Origin: Microvirga pakistanensis
GTDB taxonomy: Bacteria > Pseudomonadota > Alphaproteobacteria > Rhizobiales > Beijerinckiaceae
Length of the DNA stretch: 64,000 nucleotides
Direction of reading: 5' to 3'
Assembly: GCF_004458765.1 (NCBI RefSeq)
Contig: NZ_SPJX01000186.1
Location: 1 to 64,000 of the forward strand
Positions 1-7,750 of the stretch are shown here, in pieces. The position numbers were made by a program, and so were the translations under genes. The notes under the pieces are model-generated. The model was given only the letters and a program-made list of their open reading frames with translations, ran no database searches and was not told where the DNA came from. Every line of letters begins with the position of its first letter. The first letter of the stretch is position 1.

Positions 1-239
1 GAAAAAGAGTGGCTACTCGACATGAACCGAGCGTCAGTTCCAGGTCGGCCCAGCAGAAACATCGGCTGTGTCGCGTTGCTGCAACAGGAGCCGATCGAGC
101 TTGACGAATGGCTTGTGAGGTCACCATCGGCACAGCTTGTCCAAGAGGCTCGGCGTTTTCCATTCTCAAGGATCGACCGGCGGAACAGGAATGCACCGCC
201 CCAGGACAGTGATCCCACTGAGCCGAAGAATGTCGAGTG
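1..239 (-). pseudogene. possible glycosyltransferase fragment (edge of window)
   Basis: The minus strand stays open from a stop at 242-240 to the window edge. It reads SWGGAFLFRR, then about 16 residues later W-T-S-C-A-D-G-D-L-T. This resembles the WGG-x-RR ... W ... DDLxLT segment of membrane GT2 glycosyltransferases (ceramide-glucosyltransferase/cellulose-synthase-like). The similarity is by eye only. Further on, another frame gives TSQAIRQARS, which would fit better as a continuation and suggests a frameshift. No start codon or upstream domain is visible, so if real it is a decayed fragment. The rest of 240-318 shows nothing I can name. Confidence 0.25.
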
Positions 240-318
240 TCAGCTCAAGCCGGGAACAGCAGACGTTCCCGAAGGCTATGGGATTTCCTGGTCGGACCCA
301 GTGCAGGCATTGCGCCGA

Positions 319-1377
319 TCAGATTATTGAGACTTGGCCTGGTCGCATTGCTACGAAGCGCTGGGCGGGGAGACCCCTTGCTCGTAAGGCACTGGTCAGA
401 TCGTGAAATGGCTGGTCGACACCCTCATCCGTAAGCCTGAATGTACCCCAGTGAAAGCCAAGGGCAGATTGGGCCTTCAGAATGCCGAAGGCACGCACCG
501 CATCATCAGGGTTCATGTGATGAGGCGCCATGAACCAGCGCGGTTCGTAAGCGCCGATGGGCAGAAGGGCTACGTCAAGATGGGGGTGCCGGGCTGCAAT
601 GGCCTGGAAGTGCCGGCCGCGGCCAAATCCGGTATCGCCGGCAAAGTAGACCGCACGCCCACCGCCGCGCACCACAAAGGAGGCCCAAAGCGCATGATTG
701 CGGTCGTTGGTGGCCCGAGCGGACCAGTGATGAGCCGGTTCAACGAAGGTCTGGAGACCGGGTGCGAGTGCAACGCGCTCGCCCCAATCCAGCGCGGTCA
801 CGGTGATGCTTGCATCATGGGCCCGGATAATGGTGTCGTTGCCGAGCGGGGCCACAATCCTCGGCTGATCGCGTCGCCAGAGCCGCACGAGGGTCGCCAA
901 GTCCAGATGATCGTAGTGATTGTGCGAGATGAGCACCGTGTCGATCCGAGGCAAGCGGTCGAACGGGATGCCTGGCGGATTGTAACGCCGTGGCCCTGCA
1001 AACGGCACGGGACTGGCGCGCTCGGACCAGATCGGGTCCGTGAGGATGTTATGTCCGGCAATCTGGATCAGGAAGGTGGCATGGCCGACGAAGCTGACGC
1101 GCAGATCGCGTCTTCCGACCTTTGGCGGCGGTGTATCCTGGTACGGGCTTGGGTAGACCGCAGGCCAGGGCACCGCATGTTTGGTAAGTTGCCAATGGAG
1201 GAACTCGACAAAGCTGCGGGAGCGGTCTCCGCCAGGGTTGAAAAACCGCTGCCCATCGAAGTGGTCGCTTGAGGGGCCGTTATAGTAAAAGCTGCCTTGG
1301 GTGGCTCGGGCTTGCGATGCGGTGCCAAGAAACGGGAGCGACCCGATCAGCTGCATGAACCTTCTGCGCGATAGCAC
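319..1377 (-). CDS. Tat-exported MBL-fold metallohydrolase (NAPE-PLD/UlaG-like)
   Basis: A 352-residue metallo-beta-lactamase-fold hydrolase. The GTG start at 1377 is chosen because AAGGGG lies just upstream and it puts a twin-arginine signal (SRRRFMQLIG, then a hydrophobic stretch and a likely ARA cleavage) at the N-terminus. An ATG at 1440 would add 21 residues. The zinc-binding HNHYDHLD lies near residues 152-159, with later PAHHWS and FAGDTGF motifs. The family (NAPE-PLD-like, lactamase_B_2) hydrolyses phosphodiesters or lactones; the substrate here is unknown. It is probably periplasmic. It sits between a possible glycosyltransferase fragment and a broken integrase, so it may be accessory cargo. 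Confidence 0.85.
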   Translation of the reverse strand: MLSRRRFMQLIGSLPFLGTASQARATQGSFYYNGPSSDHFDGQRFFNPGGDRSRSFVEFLHWQLTKHAVPWPAVYPSPYQDTPPPKVGRRDLRVSFVGHATFLIQIAGHNILTDPIWSERASPVPFAGPRRYNPPGIPFDRLPRIDTVLISHNHYDHLDLATLVRLWRRDQPRIVAPLGNDTIIRAHDASITVTALDWGERVALAPGLQTFVEPAHHWSARATNDRNHALWASFVVRGGGRAVYFAGDTGFGRGRHFQAIAARHPHLDVALLPIGAYEPRWFMAPHHMNPDDAVRAFGILKAQSALGFHWGTFRLTDEGVDQPFHDLTSALRARGLPAQRFVAMRPGQVSII

Positions 1378-1564
1378 GGTCACCCCTTGACCCGAGTGTA
1401 ATGCCAAACTGCATCTAGGGCTGAGCTGTGCCTTTCTCAATCAGGTAGCGCAAATCGCAATTCTTCACTCCCGAGGGCTCTTTGGTCTCGGTATTCATAT
1501 GTCGGGTGGAATGATGATCCGCATGCCTCTCCAGCGAAAGGTCTCCTCTCGGCACATTTGAAAC

Positions 1565-2497
1565 CTAAGCCGAATTTCCATCTCCAGGCCGGAAGCGGAC
1601 ATCTTCCGCTCGGATATCACAAAGTTCACCAAGACGGCAGCCTGTTAGGAAACCCAGCCGTTGGAGGTCCGAGATTGCGCTCCCATAGCGCCTGCCGATA
1701 ACTTCTTCCGCAGGAGTTCGAAATAAAGTGCAGAGTTCATCGCTCCGATAGGCGCGTTTCCTTGCCGTGTTGCGTTTGGCCCGTGCGGAGAAGGAGCCTT
1801 GGCCTTGCCATGGATTGGTCTCGACGAACCCCCGCTTTGCGAGCCAGCGCCACATAGATGATAGGGAACTGATTTTCCGGGTTATGGTCTTCTGAGTGGA
1901 CCCCGACATTATAAGAATGCGGCTTACAAACTCGCCCGCTGTCTTTCGGTCAACACTCCGGACGGATGTATTGCCGGAATGGAAGTTTGCGAACTGATTG
2001 ATTGTCATCCGATGCAGGGCAACTGTCTGACGGGTGTGCTCGCCCTCGATCTCTGCTAGCCATCGCTCCGCCATAGTCGCAATGCTGAGGTGGCCGGTAG
2101 AAAACGATTTAGCTGAACGTGATCGACGTACCCTGGGGCTGTGAATGTCAGGGCCGGACTGAAGCGGAATTGAGTTCACGGATGCTAGGGGATCGACGGC
2201 ACCGCTAGAGCCGGTGAGATGAGCCGCCCAGGCGGGAGACCAACCGTCCAAGACGGTTTGAGAGCCAATCCAGCGCCACAACTCGGCCAGAGCTACCCAC
2301 CGACGCTGCTGGGCAACAGCCTCATCCCTCGTATCGAGCGAACGTACAAGATGGGTTTGACCAATCTCTGGAAGGAGATGCGCTGGTACGCGGAGGCGGA
2401 TGAACCACCAGCCTCGGCGACATTGAAGGTAGTCTGAGCGACCCACTTCCGGCTGCGCCCTGACTGCCGGGGCGGTGACACGTGTCACCGCCTTCAT
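1565..2497 (-). pseudogene. tyrosine recombinase (phage-type integrase), C-terminally truncated
   Basis: A 310-residue frame with a DUF6538-like N-terminus (YLQCRRGWWFIRLRVP, residues 23-38), a core-binding/SAM-like domain (about 138-225), and the start of the catalytic domain. It includes the first catalytic arginine in TGCRLGEL (Arg288). The frame stops 22 residues later, so the distal His-x-x-Arg and nucleophilic Tyr boxes are missing. I could not find them in other frames down to 1441. It is read in the same direction as tRNA-Ser and starts 48 bp past the tRNA 3' end, the classic position of an element's integrase. It is most likely the inactive relic of an integrative element. The 5' end may lie downstream of the ATG used here, because a perfect palindrome covers codons 2-9. 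Confidence 0.8.
2471..2492. promoter_or_regulatory. perfect 22-bp palindrome at the integrase 5' end
   Basis: The half-site GGCGGTGACAC is followed immediately by its exact reverse complement. The palindrome lies between tRNA-Ser and the recombinase, overlapping its first codons. It could be a repressor or excisionase operator, or part of the attachment region. No function can be read directly. Confidence 0.5.
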
Positions 2498-2545
2498 TCA
2501 GGTCACCGAGACAAACGCCTCTGATTTCAGCATGCTAGGAATAAA

Positions 2546-2635
2546 TGGCGGAGGGAGCGGGATTCGAACCCGCGATACGGTTTCCCGTATACACACTTTC
2601 CAGGCGTGCGCCTTCAACCACTCGGCCACCCCTCC
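2546..2635 (-). tRNA. tRNA-Ser (anticodon GGA)
   Basis: Read on the minus strand: a GGAGGGG acceptor, TGGCCGAGTGG D-arm, anticodon loop CTGGAAA (GGA), long variable arm (ACGGGAAACCGT hairpin), GGGTTCGAATCCC T-arm, and a matching acceptor 3' strand. It ends in discriminator G and a genome-encoded CCA, for a total of 90 nt. The long variable arm and GGA anticodon identify a class II serine tRNA reading UCC/UCU. The truncated integrase begins 48 bp beyond its 3' end, so its 3' half was probably used as an attachment site. I find no second copy of the 3' segment in the window. Confidence 0.95.
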
Positions 2636-2837
2636 AGCGTCGAACCAATCCGGGTTTGCAACCTGGTTCGCATTCTGTGCGATCCGGATGAGGTTCCCCG
2701 CATCTCTGCGGAGCGCTCGTGTAGCGCCAAACCGGTGCAAAAGGCAAGACCGAACTGAAGAAAGTTTAAATGAGGTGACTTTGCGGCAACCTGAAAACGC
2801 TCTAGATAATCCTATCCGTTCGAAGAGGCATACTTCC

Positions 2838-3158
2838 TTGAAATTTCTAGCGCGCAGTTTGGGACTTCTGCTGGTCGCAGCCGGCTTCATCGGTCTCGTG
2901 ATCGATGGAACGCGGTCCATCGTCAATCACACGGTTTCGTTCATCTCCGTCTCGGGAGCGGCCGGTGCCCTGTTCCCGGGCGGCCCGACGGGCTTCGAGG
3001 GGCAGGTGGCCGCGCGGACCTATCCCTGGCTCTGGGATCCTTTCGTCAGCCAGCTCCTCCAGCTCCCGGCCTCCGTGACGGGGTTCCTGATCGGTGCGCT
3101 GCTGCTCTGGCTGGGCCAGAAGCCGCTCGAGCCCATCGGCTACTTCGCGGGCCGCTAG
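2838..3158 (+). CDS. small two-TM membrane protein of unknown function
   Basis: About 106 residues from a TTG start at 2838. The in-frame ATG further upstream would run through the tRNA and is rejected. Two hydrophobic helices are visible: residues about 8-22 and about 79-95. Between them is a 50-residue loop with [13 protein letters not shown] and TYPWLWDPF. Short proteins with this DGTRSI...WDP pattern are common in Rhizobiales and carry no established function, as far as I recall. The start codon is uncertain. It lies in its own unit between tRNA-Ser and msrA, with an 83-bp gap before msrA. Confidence 0.65.
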   Translation: MKFLARSLGLLLVAAGFIGLVIDGTRSIVNHTVSFISVSGAAGALFPGGPTGFEGQVAARTYPWLWDPFVSQLLQLPASVTGFLIGALLLWLGQKPLEPIGYFAGR

Positions 3159-3241
3159 GACCCCACGGCAAGGTGAGGGGAGGGCCCCTCCTTTCGGAGG
3201 CGAGGAATGCTTACATTAGGCCCGTCACAAGAGAGGCCTCC

Positions 3242-3901
3242 ATGTTCAGCTTCCGCAAACCCCTCGACCTCCCCACGCCCGACCGGGCCTTGCCCGGCCG
3301 CAACGCTCCGCTTCCCACCGCCGAGACCCATTTCGTCAACGGGCGGCCCCTGCAGCCGCCCTACCCGGACGGGATGGAGAAGGCCCTTTTCGGGCTCGGC
3401 TGCTTCTGGGGGGCCGAACGCAAGTTCTGGCAGATGGGCGACGGCATCTGGGTGACGGCGGCGGGCTATTCCGCCGGTCTCACGCCCAACCCCACCTATG
3501 AGGAGGTGTGCACCGGCATGACCGGGCACAACGAAGTGGTGCTCGTGGTCTACGATCCCGCCAGGACCTCCTACGAGGCGCTCCTGAAGACGTTCTGGGA
3601 GAACCACGACCCCACCCAGGGCATGCGCCAGGGTAACGATGTGGGCACCCAGTACCGCTCGGGGATCTACGTGTTCGGCGAGGCGCAGCGCCGGGCCGCC
3701 GAGGCCTCGAAGGCCGCTTACGAGAAGGCGCTCGCGGGACGGGGATACGGGCCCGTCACCACGGAGATCCTGGACGCGGGGCCATTCTACTTCGCCGAGG
3801 ATTACCACCAGCAGTACCTGGCCAAGAACCCGAACGGCTATTGCGGTCTGGGCGGCACCGGCGTGTCCTGCCCGATCGGCACCGGCGTCGCGGCCGAGTA
3901 G
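3242..3901 (+). CDS. msrA: peptide methionine-S-sulfoxide reductase MsrA
   Basis: A 219-residue cytosolic enzyme that reduces the S-epimer of methionine sulfoxide in proteins, repairing oxidative damage with thioredoxin as electron donor. The catalytic GCFWGAE motif is at residues 53-59 (Cys54). Resolving cysteines are near the C-terminus in [15 protein letters not shown] (Cys201, Cys210). The [12 protein letters not shown] signature is intact. The ATG at 3242 is preceded by GAGAGG. The about 40-residue N-terminal lead before the domain is usual in alphaproteobacterial MsrA. It is monocistronic, facing mepA tail to tail. No MsrB is seen nearby. Confidence 0.95.
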   Translation: MFSFRKPLDLPTPDRALPGRNAPLPTAETHFVNGRPLQPPYPDGMEKALFGLGCFWGAERKFWQMGDGIWVTAAGYSAGLTPNPTYEEVCTGMTGHNEVVLVVYDPARTSYEALLKTFWENHDPTQGMRQGNDVGTQYRSGIYVFGEAQRRAAEASKAAYEKALAGRGYGPVTTEILDAGPFYFAEDYHQQYLAKNPNGYCGLGGTGVSCPIGTGVAAE

Positions 3902-3949
3902 CCGCCAACCGAGCGGACGGCGTCAGCCGCCGTCCGCATCGTCTCACTC

Positions 3950-4876
3950 TCACGGGGCCGCGAGAACGCGGCGGCACTCGTCCGGGAGCTGCGCGAGGGT
4001 CAGGGGCGGCCGCGGCTTGCCCGGCTTCGGGCGCAGCATCTCGGGCGTGAACCAGCGCGCGAGATCCGCCCCGCACCCGTCGCCGCCGGGCGGCGGGTCC
4101 TGATCGGAGCAGACGGGGTCGCCCGCCGGGCAGGCGATGCGGATGTGGAAGTGGTAATTGTGGCCCCAGGTCGGCCGCACCTTGGCGAGCCAGCCCCGGT
4201 CCGGCCCGGCCTCGCGGCAGAGCGCCTTCTTGATCGCCGGATTCACGAAGATGCGGGCCACGCCCCTCTCCTGGGCGGCGGCGCGGATGAGCGCCGTGTG
4301 CTGCGGCGTCCAGACGGCCGGATCCACGTCGAGCCAGTCGCCCCGCACCACGTTGGTGGCGGACATCTCCTCGCGCTCCAGCCGCGACAGGCGGCGCTGG
4401 GGCATCGGCGTGAGCCACACATCCGCATCGAGGCCGATCTGATGCGAGGCATGGCCCGTGATCATGGGGCCGCCGCGCGGCTGCGAGATGTCGCCGATGA
4501 GCAGGCCCGGCCATCCGTTGATCTCGGGCATGCGCGCCGACAGGCGCTGCAGCAGCGCGATGAGCTGCGGATGGCCCCAGTTGCGGTTGCGGGACAGGCG
4601 CATCACCTGCCACGTGTCCCCGTCGACGGGAATCGCCGTGGCGCCCGCCACGCAGCCCCGCGCGTAGCTGCCGATGGCGCGGGCCTGAAGGGAGGCCGGC
4701 GCGACGCTCCGGCCGAACAGCTCCTTCGCGGCGAGCTTCGGGTCGTTGGGGTTGGCCAGCGGCGGCAGGGGCTTCGGGGCGAGCGTGCCCCTGTCCTGGG
4801 CGAGAGCGCCCGGGGCGAGGGCCGGGCCGCCGAGGAGAAGCGCAGCCATGAGGGCGAGGGATCGAATCGGATTCAT
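3950..4876 (-). CDS. mepA: penicillin-insensitive murein endopeptidase MepA (peptidase M74)
   Basis: A 308-residue periplasmic zinc peptidase that cleaves the D-alanyl-meso-DAP cross-links of peptidoglycan. A signal peptide occupies residues 1-26 (hydrophobic core MAALLLGGPALAPGALA, cleavage near ALAQ). Metal-ligand motifs are HASHQIGLDAD (142-152) and WGHNYHFHIRI (237-247), with six or more Cys for disulfides, all typical of MepA. Length is normal. It is convergent with msrA and separated by 48 bp. Function is inferred by family. Confidence 0.93.
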   Translation of the reverse strand: MNPIRSLALMAALLLGGPALAPGALAQDRGTLAPKPLPPLANPNDPKLAAKELFGRSVAPASLQARAIGSYARGCVAGATAIPVDGDTWQVMRLSRNRNWGHPQLIALLQRLSARMPEINGWPGLLIGDISQPRGGPMITGHASHQIGLDADVWLTPMPQRRLSRLEREEMSATNVVRGDWLDVDPAVWTPQHTALIRAAAQERGVARIFVNPAIKKALCREAGPDRGWLAKVRPTWGHNYHFHIRIACPAGDPVCSDQDPPPGGDGCGADLARWFTPEMLRPKPGKPRPPLTLAQLPDECRRVLAAP

Positions 4877-4951
4877 GCGGGAAGGCTAGCGTATCGTGCG
4901 GGAAAAGGGATTCGGTTTTCCGTGGGGTGCGGCGCAGGGCTCTTCATCTCT

Positions 4952-5045
4952 CGTCATGCCCGGCGCTTCAAGCCGGGCATCCACGTCTTCAGGGCCGTAA
5001 CGCAACAAGACATGGATGGCCGCAACACGTGCGGCCATGACGGTG
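4952..5045. repeat. family A intergenic palindromic repeat, copy 1
   Basis: Two nested hairpins: ATGCCCGGC-gcttcaa-GCCGGGCAT and ATGGCCGCA-acacg-TGCGGCCAT. They are enclosed by outer CGTCATG...CATGACG arms. It fills most of the gap between mepA and the SDR gene. Related copies lie at 26388, 29232, 44664, 53691 and 56035. Confidence 0.75.
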
Positions 5046-5076
5046 GTGGGCGTCGGTGACGGCGCTCGGCGATCCG

Positions 5077-6240
5077 TCAGTGACGCGGCTGCGGCCGGCG
5101 CTCGCTGGCGCTGCGCTGGCTCACGTGGCCGGGGCCCATGATGCGCTTGTCGTGGCCATTGCCGGTGCGGCGCATCGTCGGCTGATAACGCGGCAGCGGC
5201 CGCTTCGCGCGCGGCGCGGAACGCATGCCGCTCATGATCGGCGCGAGGAGAAGGCTTGTGACCGCGGCGCCGATTCCCGCCAGAACGACGGCGGTCGTGA
5301 AGGGATGGAGCTGCGCTTCGAGCAGCAGGCTCGTCTTGCGCGGCTCGCCCGGAAGCGACGAGTACATGTCGCCATCCTGGCGGGCGCGGTAGAGATTGTC
5401 GCGCATGCCCTGGCGCTCGGACTGGTTCGTCGTCTGGGAGCCGTAGCCCGTCAGCTCCATGGCCTTGTCCATCAGGCGCGGCGCGACCTTGCCCATAGCG
5501 CCGATGACCCATCCGCCGAAGCCGATGGTGAGCTCCCGGCGCTGGTGCTCGGCCGCGAAGACGATCGCCTTGGCCACCAGGTGCGGATCATAGGCCGGCG
5601 GCGGAACGGCGGTCTCCTTGTCGAGATAGTTGCGGGCGTGCTCGACGTAAGGCGTATCGATGGAGGACGGCTTGATGAGGGTCACGGCGATCGGCGCTCC
5701 CTGTTCCTCCAGCTCCATGCGCAGGCCGTCGGTGAAAGCCTTCACGGCGTGCTTCGATGCCGAGTATTGCGTCTGGAGGATCATGGTGCGCTCGGACAGC
5801 ACGCTGCCCACATTGATGATGGTGCCGCCGCGGCCGCGCAGGTGGTCCGCCGCGATCAGCGAGCCGTTGACGACGCCCCAGTAGTTCACCTCGAAGAGAT
5901 GGCGCTGATCCTCCAGGGGGATCTTGTCGACGGTGCCGTAGACGGCGACCGCCGCATCGTTCACCCAGGTGTCGAACCCGCCGAACGTGTCGATGGCCGT
6001 GCGGGCGATGCGCTCCAGATCCTCGCGCTTGCTCACATCCGCCGGCACGGCGACGGCACGGGTGCCGCCTCGGCTGAGCTCGTCGGCGACCTTGCGCAGG
6101 GCCTCCTCGTTGCGGGCCGCCAGCACAAGGCCCTTGGCGCCGCGCGACGCGAACATATGCGCGGTCGCGAGGCCGATTCCGCTGGAGGCACCCGTGATGA
6201 CGATCACCTGCTCCTCGACCGGCTTCTGGCGAACGGGCAT
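5077..6240 (-). CDS. SDR-family oxidoreductase with C-terminal membrane segment
   Basis: A 387-residue short-chain dehydrogenase. TGASSGIG (16-23) binds NAD(P), and YSASK (Tyr159, Lys163) is the catalytic pair. The Rossmann core ends near residue 240. A 140-residue tail carries one predicted helix (about 316-336, AVVLAGIGAAVTSLLLAPIM) and a basic C-terminus, so the enzyme is probably membrane-tethered. The ATG at 6240 is chosen over 6255 because AAGGAGG lies 5 nt upstream. Substrate is unknown. An exact EcfG-type promoter lies 42 bp upstream (6306-6282), and the gene is divergent from the PRC-barrel gene, which has its own such promoter. I infer a general-stress-response gene. Confidence 0.88.
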   Translation of the reverse strand: MPVRQKPVEEQVIVITGASSGIGLATAHMFASRGAKGLVLAARNEEALRKVADELSRGGTRAVAVPADVSKREDLERIARTAIDTFGGFDTWVNDAAVAVYGTVDKIPLEDQRHLFEVNYWGVVNGSLIAADHLRGRGGTIINVGSVLSERTMILQTQYSASKHAVKAFTDGLRMELEEQGAPIAVTLIKPSSIDTPYVEHARNYLDKETAVPPPAYDPHLVAKAIVFAAEHQRRELTIGFGGWVIGAMGKVAPRLMDKAMELTGYGSQTTNQSERQGMRDNLYRARQDGDMYSSLPGEPRKTSLLLEAQLHPFTTAVVLAGIGAAVTSLLLAPIMSGMRSAPRAKRPLPRYQPTMRRTGNGHDKRIMGPGHVSQRSASERRPQPRH

Positions 6241-6281
6241 GCAAACCTCCTTCATTGTCCTGGGGCAAAAAGCTCGGGTTC

Positions 6282-6306
6282 AACGTGAGGCCGGTGGTGC
6301 GGTTCC
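6282..6306 (-). promoter_or_regulatory. EcfG-type general-stress promoter for the SDR gene
   Basis: On the minus strand GGAAC (6306-6302) and CGTT (6285-6282) are separated by exactly 16 nt. This matches the sigma-EcfG consensus GGAAC-N16/17-CGTT known from alphaproteobacterial general stress regulons. The -10 element is 42 bp before the ATG at 6240. Confidence 0.75.
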
Positions 6307-6435
6307 TACGGCGGCGCTTGATGCCGCGGCCGGCAAGAGCAGGACACGGGCGGAAGCAGCCCGCGGGAAACCTGCCGCCAGAACCCTTTCGAACCTTGCA
6401 AACCCTTGTGTGCCTTGGCGTGCAAGGTACTTACC

Positions 6436-6460
6436 GGAACGGCTTCAGGACCCGAGCGTT
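6436..6460 (+). promoter_or_regulatory. EcfG-type general-stress promoter for the PRC-barrel gene
   Basis: GGAAC (6436-6440) and CGTT (6457-6460) with a 16-nt spacer, an exact consensus match. The -10 element is 33 bp before the ATG at 6494, leaving a short leader with the AGGGAG ribosome binding site. Confidence 0.78.
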
Positions 6461-6493
6461 GCCTTGCAGATCGCCAATGAAGGGAGTGAGAGA

Positions 6494-6904
6494 ATGGAGA
6501 CGACGATACAAAGCGGCGACGTCCGCGAGACCCACAGCCTGATCGCCAGCGACAAGGTGGAAGGCACCCCGGTTCGCCGCTCGGACGGCGAGAAGATCGG
6601 AACGATCGAGCGCGTGATGATCGAGAAACGGTCCGGCAAGGTCGCTTACGCGGTCATGAGCTTCGGCGGCTTCATGGGCCTGGGCGAGGAATACTACACG
6701 CTTCCCTGGAGCGTGCTGAAATACAACGTCGAGCTCGATGCCTATGAGCTCAACCTGTCGGAGGATCAGCTGCGCGGTGCGCCCCGCCGGACGGCGGAGG
6801 GGCACGATGCCTCCTACGACCGGGAATGGGAAGAGCATGTCCACCGCTACTACAACGCCACGCCCTATTGGGGCCAGAGCGACCCGATGAGCACCGGCCG
6901 CTAG
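6494..6904 (+). CDS. PRC-barrel domain protein
   Basis: A 136-residue soluble protein. The PRC-barrel fold occupies about residues 10-90: HSLIASDKVEGTPV, then GEKIGTIERVMIEKRSGKVAYAV and the GLGEEYYTLPWSVLKYN segment typical of single-domain PRC proteins. The acidic C-terminus includes EWEEHVHRYY. The ATG at 6494 has AGGGAG upstream. These proteins often appear in alphaproteobacterial stress regulons; molecular function is unknown. An exact EcfG-type promoter sits just upstream. It converges on the histone-like gene across a strong hairpin terminator. Confidence 0.9.
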   Translation: METTIQSGDVRETHSLIASDKVEGTPVRRSDGEKIGTIERVMIEKRSGKVAYAVMSFGGFMGLGEEYYTLPWSVLKYNVELDAYELNLSEDQLRGAPRRTAEGHDASYDREWEEHVHRYYNATPYWGQSDPMSTGR

Positions 6905-6975
6905 AGCGCTGTCCAAGGCCCTTGACCCGGGTCGCCGCCCGAAGATGCGGTCGATCCGGAGCTGCCCCCACATAG

Positions 6976-7008
6976 AAAATCGCCCGGCTTGCGCCGGGCG
7001 ATTTTTTT
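6976..7008. terminator. bidirectional intrinsic terminator
   Basis: A stem AATCGCCCGGC/GCCGGGCGATT with a tiny loop, flanked by an A-run on the left and seven T's on the right. It can stop transcription from the PRC-barrel gene (plus strand) and the histone-like gene (minus strand). Confidence 0.9.
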
Positions 7009-7067
7009 AGGCCCATGCGCCAGTCGACAGGGTTGAGCCCCGCCCTGGCGCATGAGGCATGCTTGGC

Positions 7068-7676
7068 TTAGCGCTTGCGAGCCTTCGAGGGGCTCTTGCG
7101 AGCGCTCGTCGAACGCTTGGCGACCTTGCCGGACTTCTTCGTAGCGGAAGTGCGGCTGGACGCGGCTGCAGCGCGCTTCGTCGACTTGGCGGCCGTCTTC
7201 TTGGCGGAAGACTTCGCCGCGCCGCGGCTGCTGGTGCTGCGGCTTGCGGACTTGCGAGCCGAGGACGAGCGGGCCGAGCTCGAACGAGACGACGAGGCGG
7301 ACTTGCGGGCCGGAGACTTCTTCGCCGTCGAGCGGGAAGCCGACGACTTCGCAGCAGTCTTCTTAGCCGTGGTCTTCTTGGCGGCCGTCTTCTTGGCCGT
7401 GGTCTTCTTGGCAGCCGTCTTCTTGGCAGAAGACTTCGCCGAGGACTTGGCGGCCGTCTTCTTAGCCGTGGTCTTCTTGGCAGCCGCCTTCTTGGCCGTG
7501 GTCTTGGTGCCGGCCTTCTTCGTGCTCGAACGAGACGAAGACGTGCTGGCTTTCTTCGCGCTGGTCTTCGCGCTGGACTTGGAGCCTCTCTTGGCTCCGC
7601 TGGTCTTCTTGGTGCTGGTCGCACCGGTGTCACCCGTGAACAACGCTGTCAGCGGGTTCTTGTTGTCTGTCGGCAT
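7068..7676 (-). CDS. histone H1-like Lys/Ala/Ser-rich repeat protein
   Basis: A 202-residue, extremely basic, low-complexity protein. After a short non-repetitive N-terminus ([19 protein letters not shown]) it is almost only K, A, T, S and R, with about ten units of the form TAAKKT/KKTTAKK. A Ser/Arg-rich stretch and a KSPSKARKR end follow. This composition is that of bacterial H1-like DNA-binding proteins (Hc1/AlgP-type tails), so nucleoid or DNA protection is the inferred role. The ATG at 7676 follows AAGGAGG. An exact EcfG-type promoter lies 50 bp upstream. The long antisense frames over it are composition artefacts. Confidence 0.85.
   Translation of the reverse strand: MPTDNKNPLTALFTGDTGATSTKKTSGAKRGSKSSAKTSAKKASTSSSRSSTKKAGTKTTAKKAAAKKTTAKKTAAKSSAKSSAKKTAAKKTTAKKTAAKKTTAKKTAAKSSASRSTAKKSPARKSASSSRSSSARSSSARKSASRSTSSRGAAKSSAKKTAAKSTKRAAAASSRTSATKKSGKVAKRSTSARKSPSKARKR
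7370..7515. repeat. short tandem coding repeats inside the H1-like gene
   Basis: Imperfect 15-30 bp units related to GCCGTCTTCTTGGCCGTGGT recur head to tail and encode the TAAKKT units. Such tracts are prone to copy-number change between strains. Confidence 0.75.
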
Positions 7677-7725
7677 AGCCGCCTCCTTCAAGGGCCTTCG
7701 CGTGCAACCGTCACGCTTGCAAGGC

Positions 7726-7750
7726 AACGTCGTTATACCAAGCGGGTTCC
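7726..7750 (-). promoter_or_regulatory. EcfG-type general-stress promoter for the H1-like gene
   Basis: On the minus strand GGAAC (7750-7746) and CGTT (7729-7726) are 16 nt apart, an exact match to the alphaproteobacterial EcfG consensus. The start codon is 50 bp further on. Confidence 0.78.

Noticed and set aside
2546-2635. The protein frames through the tRNA-Ser gene
   Set aside because: Cloverleaf elements and encoded CCA make the tRNA certain. The frames are by-products.
4145-5059. A 304-codon plus-strand frame over mepA
   Set aside because: Antisense to a complete MepA with a signal peptide and zinc motifs. No domain visible.
7370-7515. Tandem repeats considered as a CRISPR array
   Set aside because: Units are short, contiguous, without spacers, and translate in frame into a Lys/Ala tract.
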